Shown here piece after piece: positions 1 through 8,552 of a DNA stretch of 64,000 nucleotides. The notes below the pieces were generated by a model. That model ran no database searches and was not told the origin of the DNA. It saw only the letters and a program-made list of their open reading frames with translations. The stretch lies in NCBI RefSeq assembly GCF_004346095.1, contig NZ_SLZV01000003.1:97242-161241 (forward strand), given 5' to 3'. A program made the translations under genes and the position numbers. Origin of the DNA: Faecalimonas umbilicata (GTDB lineage: Bacteria > Bacillota > Clostridia > Lachnospirales > Lachnospiraceae). How positions within the stretch are numbered: the stretch's first letter is position 1; the number at the start of each line of letters is the position of its first letter.

Positions 1-1
1 T

Positions 2-478
2 GTATACGGACCGGCAGGAAGACCAGATATGGCTTACTTCGGATTCACAAACAAACTGCTCAGAGGCGAAACAATCCAAATTTTCAACTACGGAAATTGC
101 AAACGTGACTTCACCTATGTTGATGATATTGTAGAAGGAATAAAACGTGTCATGCAGGGCGCTCCGGAAAAGAAAAACGGAGAAGACGGTCTTCCAATCC
201 CTCCGTATGCTATATACAATATTGGAAACAGTAATCCCGAAAATCTTCTAGACTTTGTCACCATCCTTCAGGAAGAGCTGATCCGTGCAGACGTACTTCC
301 TGAAAATTATGACTTTGAAGCCCACAAAGAACTTGTTGCCATGCAACCCGGTGATGTGCCAGTAACATATGCTGATACAAGCGCACTGGAAAAAGACTAT
401 GGTTTCAAACCAAATACCTCCTTAAGAGCAGGGCTTCGTAACTTCGCGGAATGGTATAAAACGTTTTATAAAATTTAA
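2..478 (+). CDS. NAD-dependent sugar-nucleotide epimerase, C-terminal part (UDP-glucuronate 4-epimerase type)
   Basis: The frame is open from the first complete codon, so the gene starts left of the window; about 158 C-terminal residues are present. The opening residues VYGPAGRPDMAYF are the substrate-loop segment that follows the YxxxK catalytic region in extended SDR epimerases. The stretch RDFTYVDDIVEGI is the conserved block before the C-terminal substrate domain, and the tail (GFKPNTSLRAGLRNFAEWY) is typical of UDP-glucuronate 4-epimerases, which make UDP-galacturonate for capsules. The catalytic Tyr and the Rossmann glycine motif lie outside the window. It faces the opposite way to the polysaccharide locus on the far side of the IS66 elements. 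The family is clear; exact substrate is inferred. Confidence 0.85.
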   Translation, partial: VYGPAGRPDMAYFGFTNKLLRGETIQIFNYGNCKRDFTYVDDIVEGIKRVMQGAPEKKNGEDGLPIPPYAIYNIGNSNPENLLDFVTILQEELIRADVLPENYDFEAHKELVAMQPGDVPVTYADTSALEKDYGFKPNTSLRAGLRNFAEWYKTFYKI

Positions 479-600
479 ATAAAGTTTGGTTCGTCTCTAA
501 AATAAATGTTGGGGATGATTTTAAATTGGGGCGACCCTAAAAAGTTAGACTTTTTAAAAGTAGAAATCGGTTAATACCGATTTTTAGGCTCTAAATCTTA

Positions 601-667
601 AAATACGAATCTCCCATAGAAATCAGTATTTTTAATACTTGAACTTCTTTAGGAGATTCGTATTTTT
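601..667 (+). terminator. Rho-independent terminator after the epimerase gene
   Basis: A perfect 14-bp inverted repeat (601-614 with 652-665, starting AAATACGAATCTCC) is followed by a T-rich run, 123 bases downstream of the epimerase stop. The arm shares GAATCTCCCATAGAA with the terminator at 38753-38809. Confidence 0.8.
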
Positions 668-731
668 TCTTTTCTGTATGTATTTTAGGACGCAAAAACC
701 CCTTGACTGCATTTTTGAAAGCACCCTTTTT

Positions 732-811
732 CTAAGCAGTCTTTTCTTCAGTTTTTCCTTCAAATTTCTTGATCTCATCATGAAGAAAACGATGGTATTT
801 ATTTATATTTC
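732..811 (-). pseudogene. Possible C-terminal tail of an unidentified gene cut by an IS66 element
   Basis: On the minus strand, a frame runs from the IS66 left end at 812 for about 26 codons to a TAG at 732-734, giving a charged tail that reads NINKYHRFLHDEIKKFEGK and on. It could be the 3' end of a minus-strand gene interrupted by the insertion. It is too short to assign to a family and may be chance. The rest of 668-811 shows nothing else. Confidence 0.25.
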
Positions 812-876
812 GTAAGCGCAAAATAATTCAACGGATTGTGTTGCCCTAAAAATGCATCCATAATAATCAATAGAAA

Positions 877-934
877 ATGCAAGCATTTTACTTCATCTTC
901 TCTTGCTAGAAATGATAGATGCAAGCATTTTACT
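877..934 (+). repeat. 16-bp direct repeat in the IS66 left-end leader
   Basis: ATGCAAGCATTTTACT occurs at 877-892 and again at 919-934. The two copies lie between the terminal sequence and the truncated tnpA start, where transposase-binding sites would be expected; that role is inference. Confidence 0.6.
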
Positions 935-959
935 CTATCCGATTTATGGAGGTGTACTC

Positions 960-1022
960 ATGAGAAGCAAAAGAATACCTGCCGAAGAACAATACCGTCT
1001 CATCATGGAATGCCGTCAAAGT
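960..1022 (+). pseudogene. tnpA: IS66 tnpA, N-terminal 21 codons only
   Basis: ATG at 960 follows TATGGAGGTGTACTC, a good ribosome-binding site. The peptide (MRSKRIPAEEQYRLIMECRQ) resembles the start of the intact tnpA at 1192, whose peptide begins MSSKRLHYSDEKWLDLISEC. The reading frame is broken at 1023 by the next element's end and stops four codons later. It is therefore the stub of the first element's tnpA, not an expressed gene. Confidence 0.6.
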
Positions 1023-1191
1023 GTAAGCGATGTATAATCACACGGTTTGTCGCCACCAACTTTTCATGAGATAATCACTTCAGGAGTGAGGATATCTCTG
1101 GAACAGTTGCATTTGTATTTGGAGCTGTTTACTCTAACTGTGATTGATTCCGGTTGAATTCACTCTGAATAACCTTTAGGAGTGAATTACT

Positions 1192-1575
1192 ATGAGTTCA
1201 AAAAGACTGCACTACTCTGATGAAAAGTGGCTTGACCTAATTAGCGAATGCCGATCAAGCGGGCTTTCTGACAAGGACTGGTGCATGGAGCATCAAATCG
1301 GTATCAGTACTTTTTATTACCATGTCAAACGACTTCGCAATAAAGCATGCAGTATTCCGGCAGCTACTGTCGGTACCGTGATTCCCTGCCAGAAGCAGGA
1401 AGTTGTAGAACTGAATTTCAATCCTGTATCTGAATTACCAATGAATTGTAGTTCAGAGGAGATTGCTGCAACTGCTATTAAAATCTCAATGCATGGGATT
1501 CAGATTGAAATCACCAATGCTGCGGCAGAGTCTACAATCGTTCAAACACTAACGGCTCTGCAAAAGTTATGTTAG
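1192..1575 (+). CDS. tnpA: IS66 family accessory protein TnpA
   Basis: A 127-residue protein with an N-terminal helix-turn-helix-like segment (residues about 10-50, including GLSDKDWCMEHQIGISTFYY) typical of IS66 OrfA, which binds the element ends. AGGAGTGAATTACT precedes the ATG. Its 3' end overlaps tnpB by 7 nt, the usual coupled arrangement. It appears intact. Confidence 0.85.
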   Translation: MSSKRLHYSDEKWLDLISECRSSGLSDKDWCMEHQIGISTFYYHVKRLRNKACSIPAATVGTVIPCQKQEVVELNFNPVSELPMNCSSEEIAATAIKISMHGIQIEITNAAAESTIVQTLTALQKLC

Positions 1576-1928
1576 GCGACCTGCCCGGTGTTTCCAAGAT
1601 TTTTGTAATCACCGGCCGCACCGATATGAGAAAGAGTTTTGATGGGCTCATGGCTATCGTGCGGGACAGCTACGACCTCGACCCATACTCCAATGCTCTG
1701 TTTCTTTTTTGCGGAAGAGACTGCCGGAAAATCAAGGCTTTGCACTTCGACAAGGACGGTTTTGTCCTGATGCAAAAAAGATTAGATGGAAGCGGTCGTT
1801 TCCAGTGGCCGCGCAATGCCTCGGAAGCACGCCTGCTTACAAGACAGGAATTCCAATGGCTCATGGAAGGTCTGTCAATCGATCAGCCCAAGGCAATCAA
1901 AGCAGGAAGCAGGAAAAAAGACTTCTGA
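1569..1928 (+). CDS. tnpB: IS66 family accessory protein TnpB
   Basis: A 119-residue protein carrying the IS66 Orf2 signature: ITGRTDMRKSFDGL near residue 15, LFLFCGRDCRKIKAL near 45 and FQWP near 78. This protein is needed for IS66 transposition although it has no catalytic site of its own. The length is normal for the family and the frame intact. It is unrelated to the TnpB nuclease of IS605 elements. Confidence 0.92.
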   Translation: MLGDLPGVSKIFVITGRTDMRKSFDGLMAIVRDSYDLDPYSNALFLFCGRDCRKIKALHFDKDGFVLMQKRLDGSGRFQWPRNASEARLLTRQEFQWLMEGLSIDQPKAIKAGSRKKDF

Positions 1929-2067
1929 GTTTTGTACAAAACAGAGAAAAATAAAAACTTTTTTCCGGTCATAAAACGACGCTTTCCAGACTTATCAACA
2001 GCATTTTTTCTATTTTTGCTCCATCTGTGGAATACCGGACGGATTCCTTCCGTTTTCTTATTCCACG

Positions 2068-2133
2068 GTGGATATCTAACCTGAAAATCCGGAATTATCC
2101 ATTGAATTACAGGTTCTCAGGTTAGATATCCAC
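2068..2133. repeat. 17-bp perfect inverted repeat between tnpB and tnpC
   Basis: GTGGATATCTAACCTGA at 2068-2084 is matched by its exact reverse complement at 2117-2133, with a 32-bp loop. It sits in the unusually long (305-bp) gap between tnpB (end 1928) and tnpC (start 2234). It lacks a T-tract, so it is not an ordinary terminator. No reading frame of interest was seen in the gap. Confidence 0.7.
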
Positions 2134-2233
2134 AGGATTTTATTGGTCAAAATGACCATGCATAAAATCAGCCGGTTTGCGAAAAACCTGATTTATTTTT
2201 ATAATAACAGTAGAAATAAACAGGTGGTAAATC

Positions 2234-3954
2234 ATGTCAAACAATAGCAACCGGCAAAGTGATATCAGCACTTTTCTGACAATCATTGAACAACAGAATA
2301 ATACGATTGCGCTCCTCACAAAAAATGGCGAGGACATGCAGGATACCATCCGGGATCTGCGCCAGACCATTGCGAATCTAGAAGAAACCATTGCCGAGTT
2401 AAACCGGAGATTCTTTGGCATTTCAAGCGAGCATTCCAAAAATATCTCTCTGCCAGCAGACGGTAAAAAGTCTGATGTGGCGGAAGATGTATCAGAGGAT
2501 GATGTAAAGGAGACTCCGGCGAAAAGTAAAAAGAGTTCAAAACCTCGTAAGTCAAAGGCATCCTGAGAAGAGCTTTATGCTTCGCTTCCGGTCTGTGAAG
2601 TCAAATGTCCACTGCCGGATGAACAGAAGTTTTGTCCGGACTGTGGTACCCCGCTGGAACCTATGGGATACAATTTGTCAGAGAGGAATTAAGGGTAATC
2701 CCCGCAAAACTGTTTCGGGTCCGTTACCTTCAGCAGAAGATGCGCTGTCCCGGCTGTCATGAAGAAGATGAAACAACGATCGTTGCGGCACCTGCTCCAA
2801 CGTCTCTGTTTCCCCACAGTCCGGCATCACCATCCCTTGTGGCAATGATCATGTACCGGAAAGCAGGACTTTATCTTCCGTTTTACCGGCAGGAAATGGA
2901 TTTTGGCATGAGTGGTGTTCCGATTCCTCGTGAAACGCAAGCACGCTGGTTTATTAAAGGTGCTCTTGAGTATTTTGAACCGATTTACAGTCAGCTGCAT
3001 GAGGAACTTATAGGGAGAGACCTTATCCATGCAGATGAAGTTCCCTGTCAGGTATTGCACGAGGATGGCCGCAAGGCGACTCAGAAATCCTACATGTGGA
3101 TTTATCAAAGCGGAAGTGATGGGAAACCTCCTGTGGCGCTGTATGAATATCAGCCGGGCCGGGCAAGTGCCTATCCGATTGAATTCCTGAAAGGATTTCA
3201 TGGAATGATACAGTGCGATGGTTATGCGGCATACGGATGCATTGAAGATGTAATCCTTATCTGCTGTCTGGCACATGCACGCCGTAAATTCTTTGATGCA
3301 GTTCCAAAAGGAAGGCAAAAAAGAATCCGGCTTCTGGATATCAACTCGGAGCAGGCACTGGATGAACCCCTTTCCTCAGAGGAAGATGCAAATCTGCTTC
3401 CAGCCGAAAAAGGAGTTGCTTTCTGCAATCGTCTGTTCTTCAAGGAACGTATGTATAAGGAGTTATCTCCAGAAGACAGAAAAGCAAAACGTCTTGAAGA
3501 AGAAACACCAATCTGGGATGAATTCTGGTCCTGGATTGACACGCTGGATCCATCTGGCGGAAGCAATCTGGAGAAAGCGGTTAAGTATGCCTTAAACCAT
3601 AAGGAATCGTTAATGAATTATCTTCTGGATGGAAGATGTGAAATCTCAAACAATTCCGCTGAGCGAAAGGCAAAGGTTTACGCCACCGGGCGTAAAAACT
3701 TCCTGTTTCACGACTCTGTTGACGATGCGAAAGCAACCGCAATTGTTATGAGTCTTGTGGAGACAGCAAAAGCAAACAACCTAAATGCTTACAAGTATCT
3801 GTACACCCTGCTTTTGTATATGCCGGACTACAAAAATGAGCCCGCAGGCATAGAACAGTTGCTACCGTGGAGTACATTTGTACAGGATAAGTGTTCCGGA
3901 ATCATAGATGATAGCCTGGAACTTCCAGAAAATCGTGGGAACCTGCCAATTTAG
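2234..3954 (+). pseudogene. tnpC: IS66 transposase TnpC, disrupted by a stop and a frameshift
   Basis: Residues 1-110 give the coiled-coil N-terminus (TIRDLRQTIANLEETIAELN, then RRFFGISSEHS). A TGA at 2564-2566 interrupts just before EELYASLPV, which continues in the same frame, so the stop probably arose from CGA. About 110 bases later, after the zinc-binding CPDCGTPLEPMGY, the frame slips (near 2675) and resumes as FVREELRVIPAK. The rest is an intact DDE region: HADEVPCQVL, QCDGYAAYG, CLAHARRKFFDA and the C-terminal NNSAERKAK. Both breaks inactivate the transposase unless they are sequencing errors. Confidence 0.85.
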
Positions 3955-4119
3955 GGTTCCCTGGTTTGGATACCCGTGTTGTTATTCATCGCTTACGGTA
4001 CATGTATTTGAGTGCTTACATTTTTGCTGTTTTAAGATACAACATAGCAAATATCTTGACATTTTTCATTTACCAAAATCCCTTTTGTACTTAATTTGAT
4101 TAATCTCTAACACTTGCTA

Positions 4120-5124
4120 TTACTGTTTTCTTTTTTTATGTAACATTATCACTTTATCATAATATTTTTGAATGTAAATGGAAATTATCAACACTAGAAG
4201 AAAAAAAGTAATACACTCAAAAAAGCTATTATATTCACCAAATAATATGTTCAATACAAAGTAAATCTGTCTATGAAATAAATAGCATGTTAATGATGCT
4301 ACACTAATATTTTCAAGTATACTAACCCATTTATTGTTTTTAATCCGCACCTCTACTTCATAACTTAACGTAAAAAGAAATAATATAAAGAACAACATAT
4401 ATATACTCTTTACAATTATCTTTTCTATCTTAAACTCATTTCCTATACCTAAGCTTAAATTTTCTGACACTACCGCCACTATACTACTTGTCATTAGCAA
4501 AAGTGTATTTTTTCTTTTTGTCCACTCATACTTTTTTACAAAAAAAATTTCTCCTAACATTAATCCAATAAAATATATTGGTAATAAATAGAATACTCTG
4601 ACATCACTATAAGCTCTGCCAGGTTTCATTACTATAGTAGTATAACAAGCAAATATTACTATTATCTTTAATTTCATGCTCAATTTATTATATAACGGAG
4701 TTACAATGTATAATGGAATTAGCATGCTAATAAACCAAACTGTTTTTGGGGGAACAGAAATAAAACATGCCATTCCTACTAGTGTTAACCCCAATTGTTT
4801 TAAATCAACAATATAATTCCCCATCCCCATTCTAGTAATAAAAAACAAGCTAAAACAAGATACAAAAAACAATGGATATATTGTAATAAATCTTTTTTTA
4901 TAATATACCATTATTTCCTTGACACATTCAAAGTGCTTCCCTCCCCCCAAAAATCCAGACAAAAAAATAAATCCCCCCAATATCCCAAGTGTAATATCAG
5001 CTAATACTTTTGATTCTGCTATAAAGTTTGAGTATTCTGTATAATTTGACATATGCCAAAAGCCAACAATATATGTCATACATATTACTCTTACAATATC
5101 GAGACAAAGTATTCTCTTACGCAT
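4120..5124 (-). CDS. Acyltransferase 3 family membrane protein (surface-sugar O-acetylation)
   Basis: A 334-residue protein with about ten hydrophobic segments. The N-terminus (CLDIVRVICMTYIVGFWHMS) has the conserved Arg in helix 1 and a His in the usual position of OafA/WecH-type acyltransferases, which acetylate sugars across the membrane. It is the last gene of the minus-strand cluster before the IS66 composite, 15 bp after the flippase. Base composition is very AT-rich like its neighbours. It probably decorates the polysaccharide; acyl donor and target are unknown. Confidence 0.75.
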   Translation of the reverse strand: MRKRILCLDIVRVICMTYIVGFWHMSNYTEYSNFIAESKVLADITLGILGGFIFLSGFLGGGKHFECVKEIMVYYKKRFITIYPLFFVSCFSLFFITRMGMGNYIVDLKQLGLTLVGMACFISVPPKTVWFISMLIPLYIVTPLYNKLSMKLKIIVIFACYTTIVMKPGRAYSDVRVFYLLPIYFIGLMLGEIFFVKKYEWTKRKNTLLLMTSSIVAVVSENLSLGIGNEFKIEKIIVKSIYMLFFILFLFTLSYEVEVRIKNNKWVSILENISVASLTCYLFHRQIYFVLNILFGEYNSFFECITFFLLVLIISIYIQKYYDKVIMLHKKRKQ

Positions 5125-5139
5125 TTCTTACGTTCTCCT

Positions 5140-6669
5140 TTATTTTTTTATTATTCCTAATAATCTCTTTGAAAGGTCTCTAAATCCTAAATCAAATGTG
5201 TAATAATATACTGTGTATATCACAAATGACACAAATGATGCAAGCAATGTTTTTACGATAAAACCTACGACTCCATTTTGAAGCATTTTCCCCACATATA
5301 TCACTAAATACTTATTTAAAATTCCTATTCCTATTACAAGCACATAACTAGTATACATCTCTAACCAGCTAGCTTTTAACTCTGGGAAAACTTTTTTACA
5401 TATCAACTTATAATTGCAAGGAACTGTTATTGCAACTCTAGCAAACACCGTACCAATAAGAGCACCCATAATCCCTAGTTTAGGAACCAAGAGAATCGTA
5501 ATCAATAAGTTTATTACAGCCTGAATTGCAGTAAAATTTCTACTTTCCCTATACAATCCACATGCGTTTCTTGCAACTTGAATACAAGGAAGAATAATAC
5601 CACAGTATAAAACCATAGAAAAAAGAATTATATTGATAATATTTACACAATATTCTTTTCCAATCCACAAAGAAACAAACTCATTTATCATGCAAATAAA
5701 AACCGAAGCGATTATACCTCCTAGCCAATAACTCCCCGCCAACATCTCTTTAAATACATTATATGAATTTTTATCCTCATGCGCAATTTTAATTCCAAGA
5801 GTTGCTGTAACGCCATCCATAAATTTTTGTGCCATCTCTATTACTTGTCCGACAACCATATTATATGAACTATAAACAGTTACAGCCTCCAATGATCCCA
5901 TTGTTGAAATAATTATATTATCTGTACTACTGAAAACTATTCTCGATATGTTATGAACCAATAAATCTTTTGACATCTTATTGGGAGTATTATTAGGCGC
6001 TACGGTTTTATCAAGGGTATTACCATAGATATGCTGCATTACAATATGAAATAATATACCATCGATCAAAGATATTATCACACTAACCAACAAAACAACT
6101 TGCACTGAAATTACAAAATTAAAGTTAATTATTACTGTTAGAAGCACTATCTCTGTTATATATGTTATTCCCCTTGTTAAACCACCTATAAGTTCTGCTT
6201 TATACTTTTGTTCCTTAGCTATTATCATATACTTAGGAACCATTGTGATTTTATAAGGTAAAATTACTTTTAGGCTAAGTAATAGAAATATAGAGAAAAC
6301 AGTTAAGTACTTTATATCACTTTTTCTAATAAGCAATGGATAAATAGCTGAAATTAATATTGCAACATAAAGCATTATATTTACTGCCTTGCTCATACTC
6401 TTTCGAAAACCATTATAAAATGCTGATAATTGCTTATTATCATTTTCTGCTATTGGTTTATACATTTTATATAAAAATGCAGCACTTAACCCCGCCTCTA
6501 TTAAAACTATATAATTTAAGACCTGATTTCCAGTCTGTATTAAGCCATTGATATCTGCTCCATAACATTTTATAAATAGTGAAACTTCAACCATGCCCAA
6601 AACAGCGCATAGAATAGTTGTGCTTGATACAATTATCCCATTTAATACTACCATTCTATTCCTGTTCAT
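5140..6669 (-). CDS. wzx: Wzx-like polysaccharide flippase (MOP/MATE superfamily)
   Basis: A 509-residue protein with 12-14 predicted transmembrane helices across its whole length and the polysaccharide-transporter family pattern (RMVVLNGIIVSSTTILCAVL at the N-terminus, SSTDNIIISTMG near the middle). Members flip undecaprenyl-linked repeat units to the outer face of the membrane. The length is normal for the family. It lies between two acyltransferase genes and has an EpsG-like polymerase upstream in the same cluster, as expected in a Wzx/Wzy pathway. Confidence 0.88.
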   Translation of the reverse strand: MNRNRMVVLNGIIVSSTTILCAVLGMVEVSLFIKCYGADINGLIQTGNQVLNYIVLIEAGLSAAFLYKMYKPIAENDNKQLSAFYNGFRKSMSKAVNIMLYVAILISAIYPLLIRKSDIKYLTVFSIFLLLSLKVILPYKITMVPKYMIIAKEQKYKAELIGGLTRGITYITEIVLLTVIINFNFVISVQVVLLVSVIISLIDGILFHIVMQHIYGNTLDKTVAPNNTPNKMSKDLLVHNISRIVFSSTDNIIISTMGSLEAVTVYSSYNMVVGQVIEMAQKFMDGVTATLGIKIAHEDKNSYNVFKEMLAGSYWLGGIIASVFICMINEFVSLWIGKEYCVNIINIILFSMVLYCGIILPCIQVARNACGLYRESRNFTAIQAVINLLITILLVPKLGIMGALIGTVFARVAITVPCNYKLICKKVFPELKASWLEMYTSYVLVIGIGILNKYLVIYVGKMLQNGVVGFIVKTLLASFVSFVIYTVYYYTFDLGFRDLSKRLLGIIKK

Positions 6670-6694
6670 AATACAATTACTCCCTCTTCTAGTT

Positions 6695-7243
6695 TTATTT
6701 CAATTTTTTTATAACAACATTCCGCTTGTTGTATACTACTGAATATGGAGGTACATCCTTTGTTACAATTGCTCCTGCCGCAACCACAGATCCCGTACCT
6801 ATCGTAACCCCCTTTAAAATCACAACATTACCTCCTATCCACACATTATCTTCAATTATTATTGGAGCCGTTTTATACCCTTCCTCATTGATATTATTAT
6901 CTGTATCAAAAATATGATCATGGTCATGAATTGTTACAAAAGGTCCAAACATTACATTATCACCAATTATAATTTTATCTCTACAAGTAATAACACAATA
7001 AGAATTGAAACCCGAATTTTTCCCTAATTTAAAGATAGCATTATCGGTCACTCGCAGCAATGTGCCCTCAGCAAAATGTGCGTGATCTTGTAGAATTATC
7101 TTACTATTTTTTCTAGTTCTAAAACTTGCTTTAAAACTAAGTCTTTGCTTTCCATGCATTTCTAAGTTCTTTCCCATAAATAATTTATAAAATACCAATT
7201 TAAAAATACCTAAAACATATGGATAATTATGTAAAAATGACAT
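6695..7243 (-). CDS. Hexapeptide-repeat acetyltransferase (sugar O-acetyltransferase type)
   Basis: A 182-residue left-handed beta-helix protein. The C-terminal half shows hexapeptide repeats (IGGNVVILKGVTIGTGSVVA, then AGAIVTKDVPPYSVVYN) and a catalytic-type His in HDHDHIFDTD. This matches cytoplasmic acetyl-CoA-dependent acetyltransferases of the maltose/galactoside/serine acetyltransferase superfamily found in capsule clusters. It ends 25 bp before wzx. Exact acceptor sugar unknown. Confidence 0.85.
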   Translation of the reverse strand: MSFLHNYPYVLGIFKLVFYKLFMGKNLEMHGKQRLSFKASFRTRKNSKIILQDHAHFAEGTLLRVTDNAIFKLGKNSGFNSYCVITCRDKIIIGDNVMFGPFVTIHDHDHIFDTDNNINEEGYKTAPIIIEDNVWIGGNVVILKGVTIGTGSVVAAGAIVTKDVPPYSVVYNKRNVVIKKLK

Positions 7244-7759
7244 ACTCTCTATTCTTTCCTAATTAATTATTTAAACAAAAAACTATGATTTCACTAGTTT
7301 TTCTGAATGGTTAATAGTTACATTGTTTTAATCAAATTCTTTGTTAGCCCCAAAATCAACCATGGTACATTTTTGCATTAATCGATGTGTAATAATCATT
7401 GAAACTATGATAATGTACAAATTAGCATATGCAAATTTATCCATCATTTAATAAAGTACTTCTTCCGGGGTTAATCTATACTCGTTTATGAAATCATTTT
7501 TCGCCGTATCAGAATTGCATTCCACCAATACGTTATTATATGAATAATCTTATTCACTCATACCCTACTTTACATTTATAGATTCATAAGATATTTATTC
7601 AAACAGCACTTCTAACAACCATAGCTGTACCTATTTATTTTCATAATAATATCACTCTATTGCAAAGCACAAAATCCTAATATTGAATTGTTGCTAGTCC
7701 ACAAAACATATTATCATCTTTCTACACTCTACATAATTTGCAAACGAAAACGATGCTCA
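7244..7759. other. AT-rich 516-bp gap without an intact gene
   Basis: All six frames are riddled with stops. One minus-strand stretch around 7455-7540 gives about 25 codons of protein-like sequence (NSDTAKNDFINEYRLTPEEV) ending in a stop, hinting at a decayed gene between the glycosyltransferase and the acetyltransferase. No family could be named and no clear promoter or terminator was found. Confidence 0.4.
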
Positions 7760-8551
7760 TTATCTGTGATGATATATATACATAATTCTTTTGGGTATCA
7801 GTTCCGTAATAATTGGTTTAATAGCAAATGGATATAACCAAATTGGAAATCTATTAATTTTAAAGCCAATCAATCTTGTTTTTGCAATATTAATCGAAAC
7901 TTTCATTCCAATTTTTTTATAATCACTCATACTTTGATGATATTTCAGAACTGGTTCTTGCAAATTATACCCTTTGAATCCCTTTGAAAAAAAACGAAAC
8001 CATAAGTCCAAGTCTTGTCCTCTTATTGTTCGCTCTGATACAGTATACCCATTCAACTTTTTATAAACACTTTTTCTCATCATAATTGTTGGATGATAAA
8101 ATGGAACATCTTTAATCATATCTCTAACTTCTGGTATTTCCTTCCCAATTCTAGCCTTATGCTCTCCACTATCATCATATGGAATTATTCCACCTCCAAC
8201 AACAGCATACTCCTTGTGTTGATCAAGGAACTTCACCTGCTTTGATAGGCGATCTGGAAAACATATGTCATCTGCATCCATTCTTGCAATATATTTTCCT
8301 TTTGCAATTTCTAAGCAATGGTTTAGTGTATATGCCAGTTTTTTATTACTCTCATTTCTTACTATTTTTATTCTTTTATCCCCCTCCGCAATTTCTTTTA
8401 AAACATGATATGTATTATCTGTCGAACAGTCATCGCAAATAATAAATTCCCAATCTTCAAATGTCTGTGCCACAACACTATCTATTGCATTTTTTACAGT
8501 ATCTGCACAATTATACGTTCCCATAATAACAGATATAATTGGATTATTCAT
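7760..8551 (-). CDS. Glycosyltransferase family 2
   Basis: A 263-residue GT-A fold enzyme. The N-terminus ISVIMGTYNCADTVKNAIDS is the GT2 nucleotide-binding start, CDDCSTDNT follows near residue 40, and the metal-binding motif DADD is at 92-95. GQDLDLWFRF near residue 180 is the acceptor-side ED-type region. GT2 enzymes transfer a sugar from a nucleotide donor to the lipid-linked repeat unit. The next gene upstream ends one base away, so the two are co-transcribed. Donor and linkage cannot be read from the sequence. Confidence 0.9.
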   Translation of the reverse strand: MNNPIISVIMGTYNCADTVKNAIDSVVAQTFEDWEFIICDDCSTDNTYHVLKEIAEGDKRIKIVRNESNKKLAYTLNHCLEIAKGKYIARMDADDICFPDRLSKQVKFLDQHKEYAVVGGGIIPYDDSGEHKARIGKEIPEVRDMIKDVPFYHPTIMMRKSVYKKLNGYTVSERTIRGQDLDLWFRFFSKGFKGYNLQEPVLKYHQSMSDYKKIGMKVSINIAKTRLIGFKINRFPIWLYPFAIKPIITELIPKRIMYIYHHR

Positions 8552-8552
8552 C

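Larger units (their letters stand above)
812..1022 (+). mobile_element. Left-end remnant of a first IS66-family element
   Basis: It begins with GTAAGCG, the terminal sequence of IS66-family elements, and carries a leader with a ribosome-binding site (GGAGG) and the first 21 codons of a TnpA-like gene. At 1023 it is cut exactly by the start of another IS66 left end. No matching right end of this first element is seen, so the rest was lost. Confidence 0.6.
1023..3996 (+). mobile_element. IS66-family insertion sequence (tnpA, tnpB, broken tnpC)
   Basis: The left end GTAAGCGATGTATAATCACA and the reverse complement of the right end at 3977-3996 (GTAAGCGATGAATAACAACA) agree at 17 of 20 positions, defining an element of about 2.97 kb. 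It has the three genes in the usual IS66 order. No 8-bp target duplication is visible: GTCAAAGT lies on the left and GGTACATG on the right. This fits insertion into the first element followed by loss or recombination. tnpC is disrupted, so the copy should not move by itself. Confidence 0.8.

Noticed and set aside
877..934. CRISPR-like direct repeat
   Set aside because: Only two copies, inside an IS66 left end, with no cas genes in the window.
836..1069. Open reading frame of 77 codons over the IS66 junction
   Set aside because: Composition is not protein-like and it crosses the junction of two insertion elements; the tnpA stub in another frame explains the region.
2564..2566. TGA in IS66 tnpC considered as selenocysteine
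   Set aside because: No redox motif or downstream hairpin; homologous proteins have a sense codon there, and the gene also has a frameshift.
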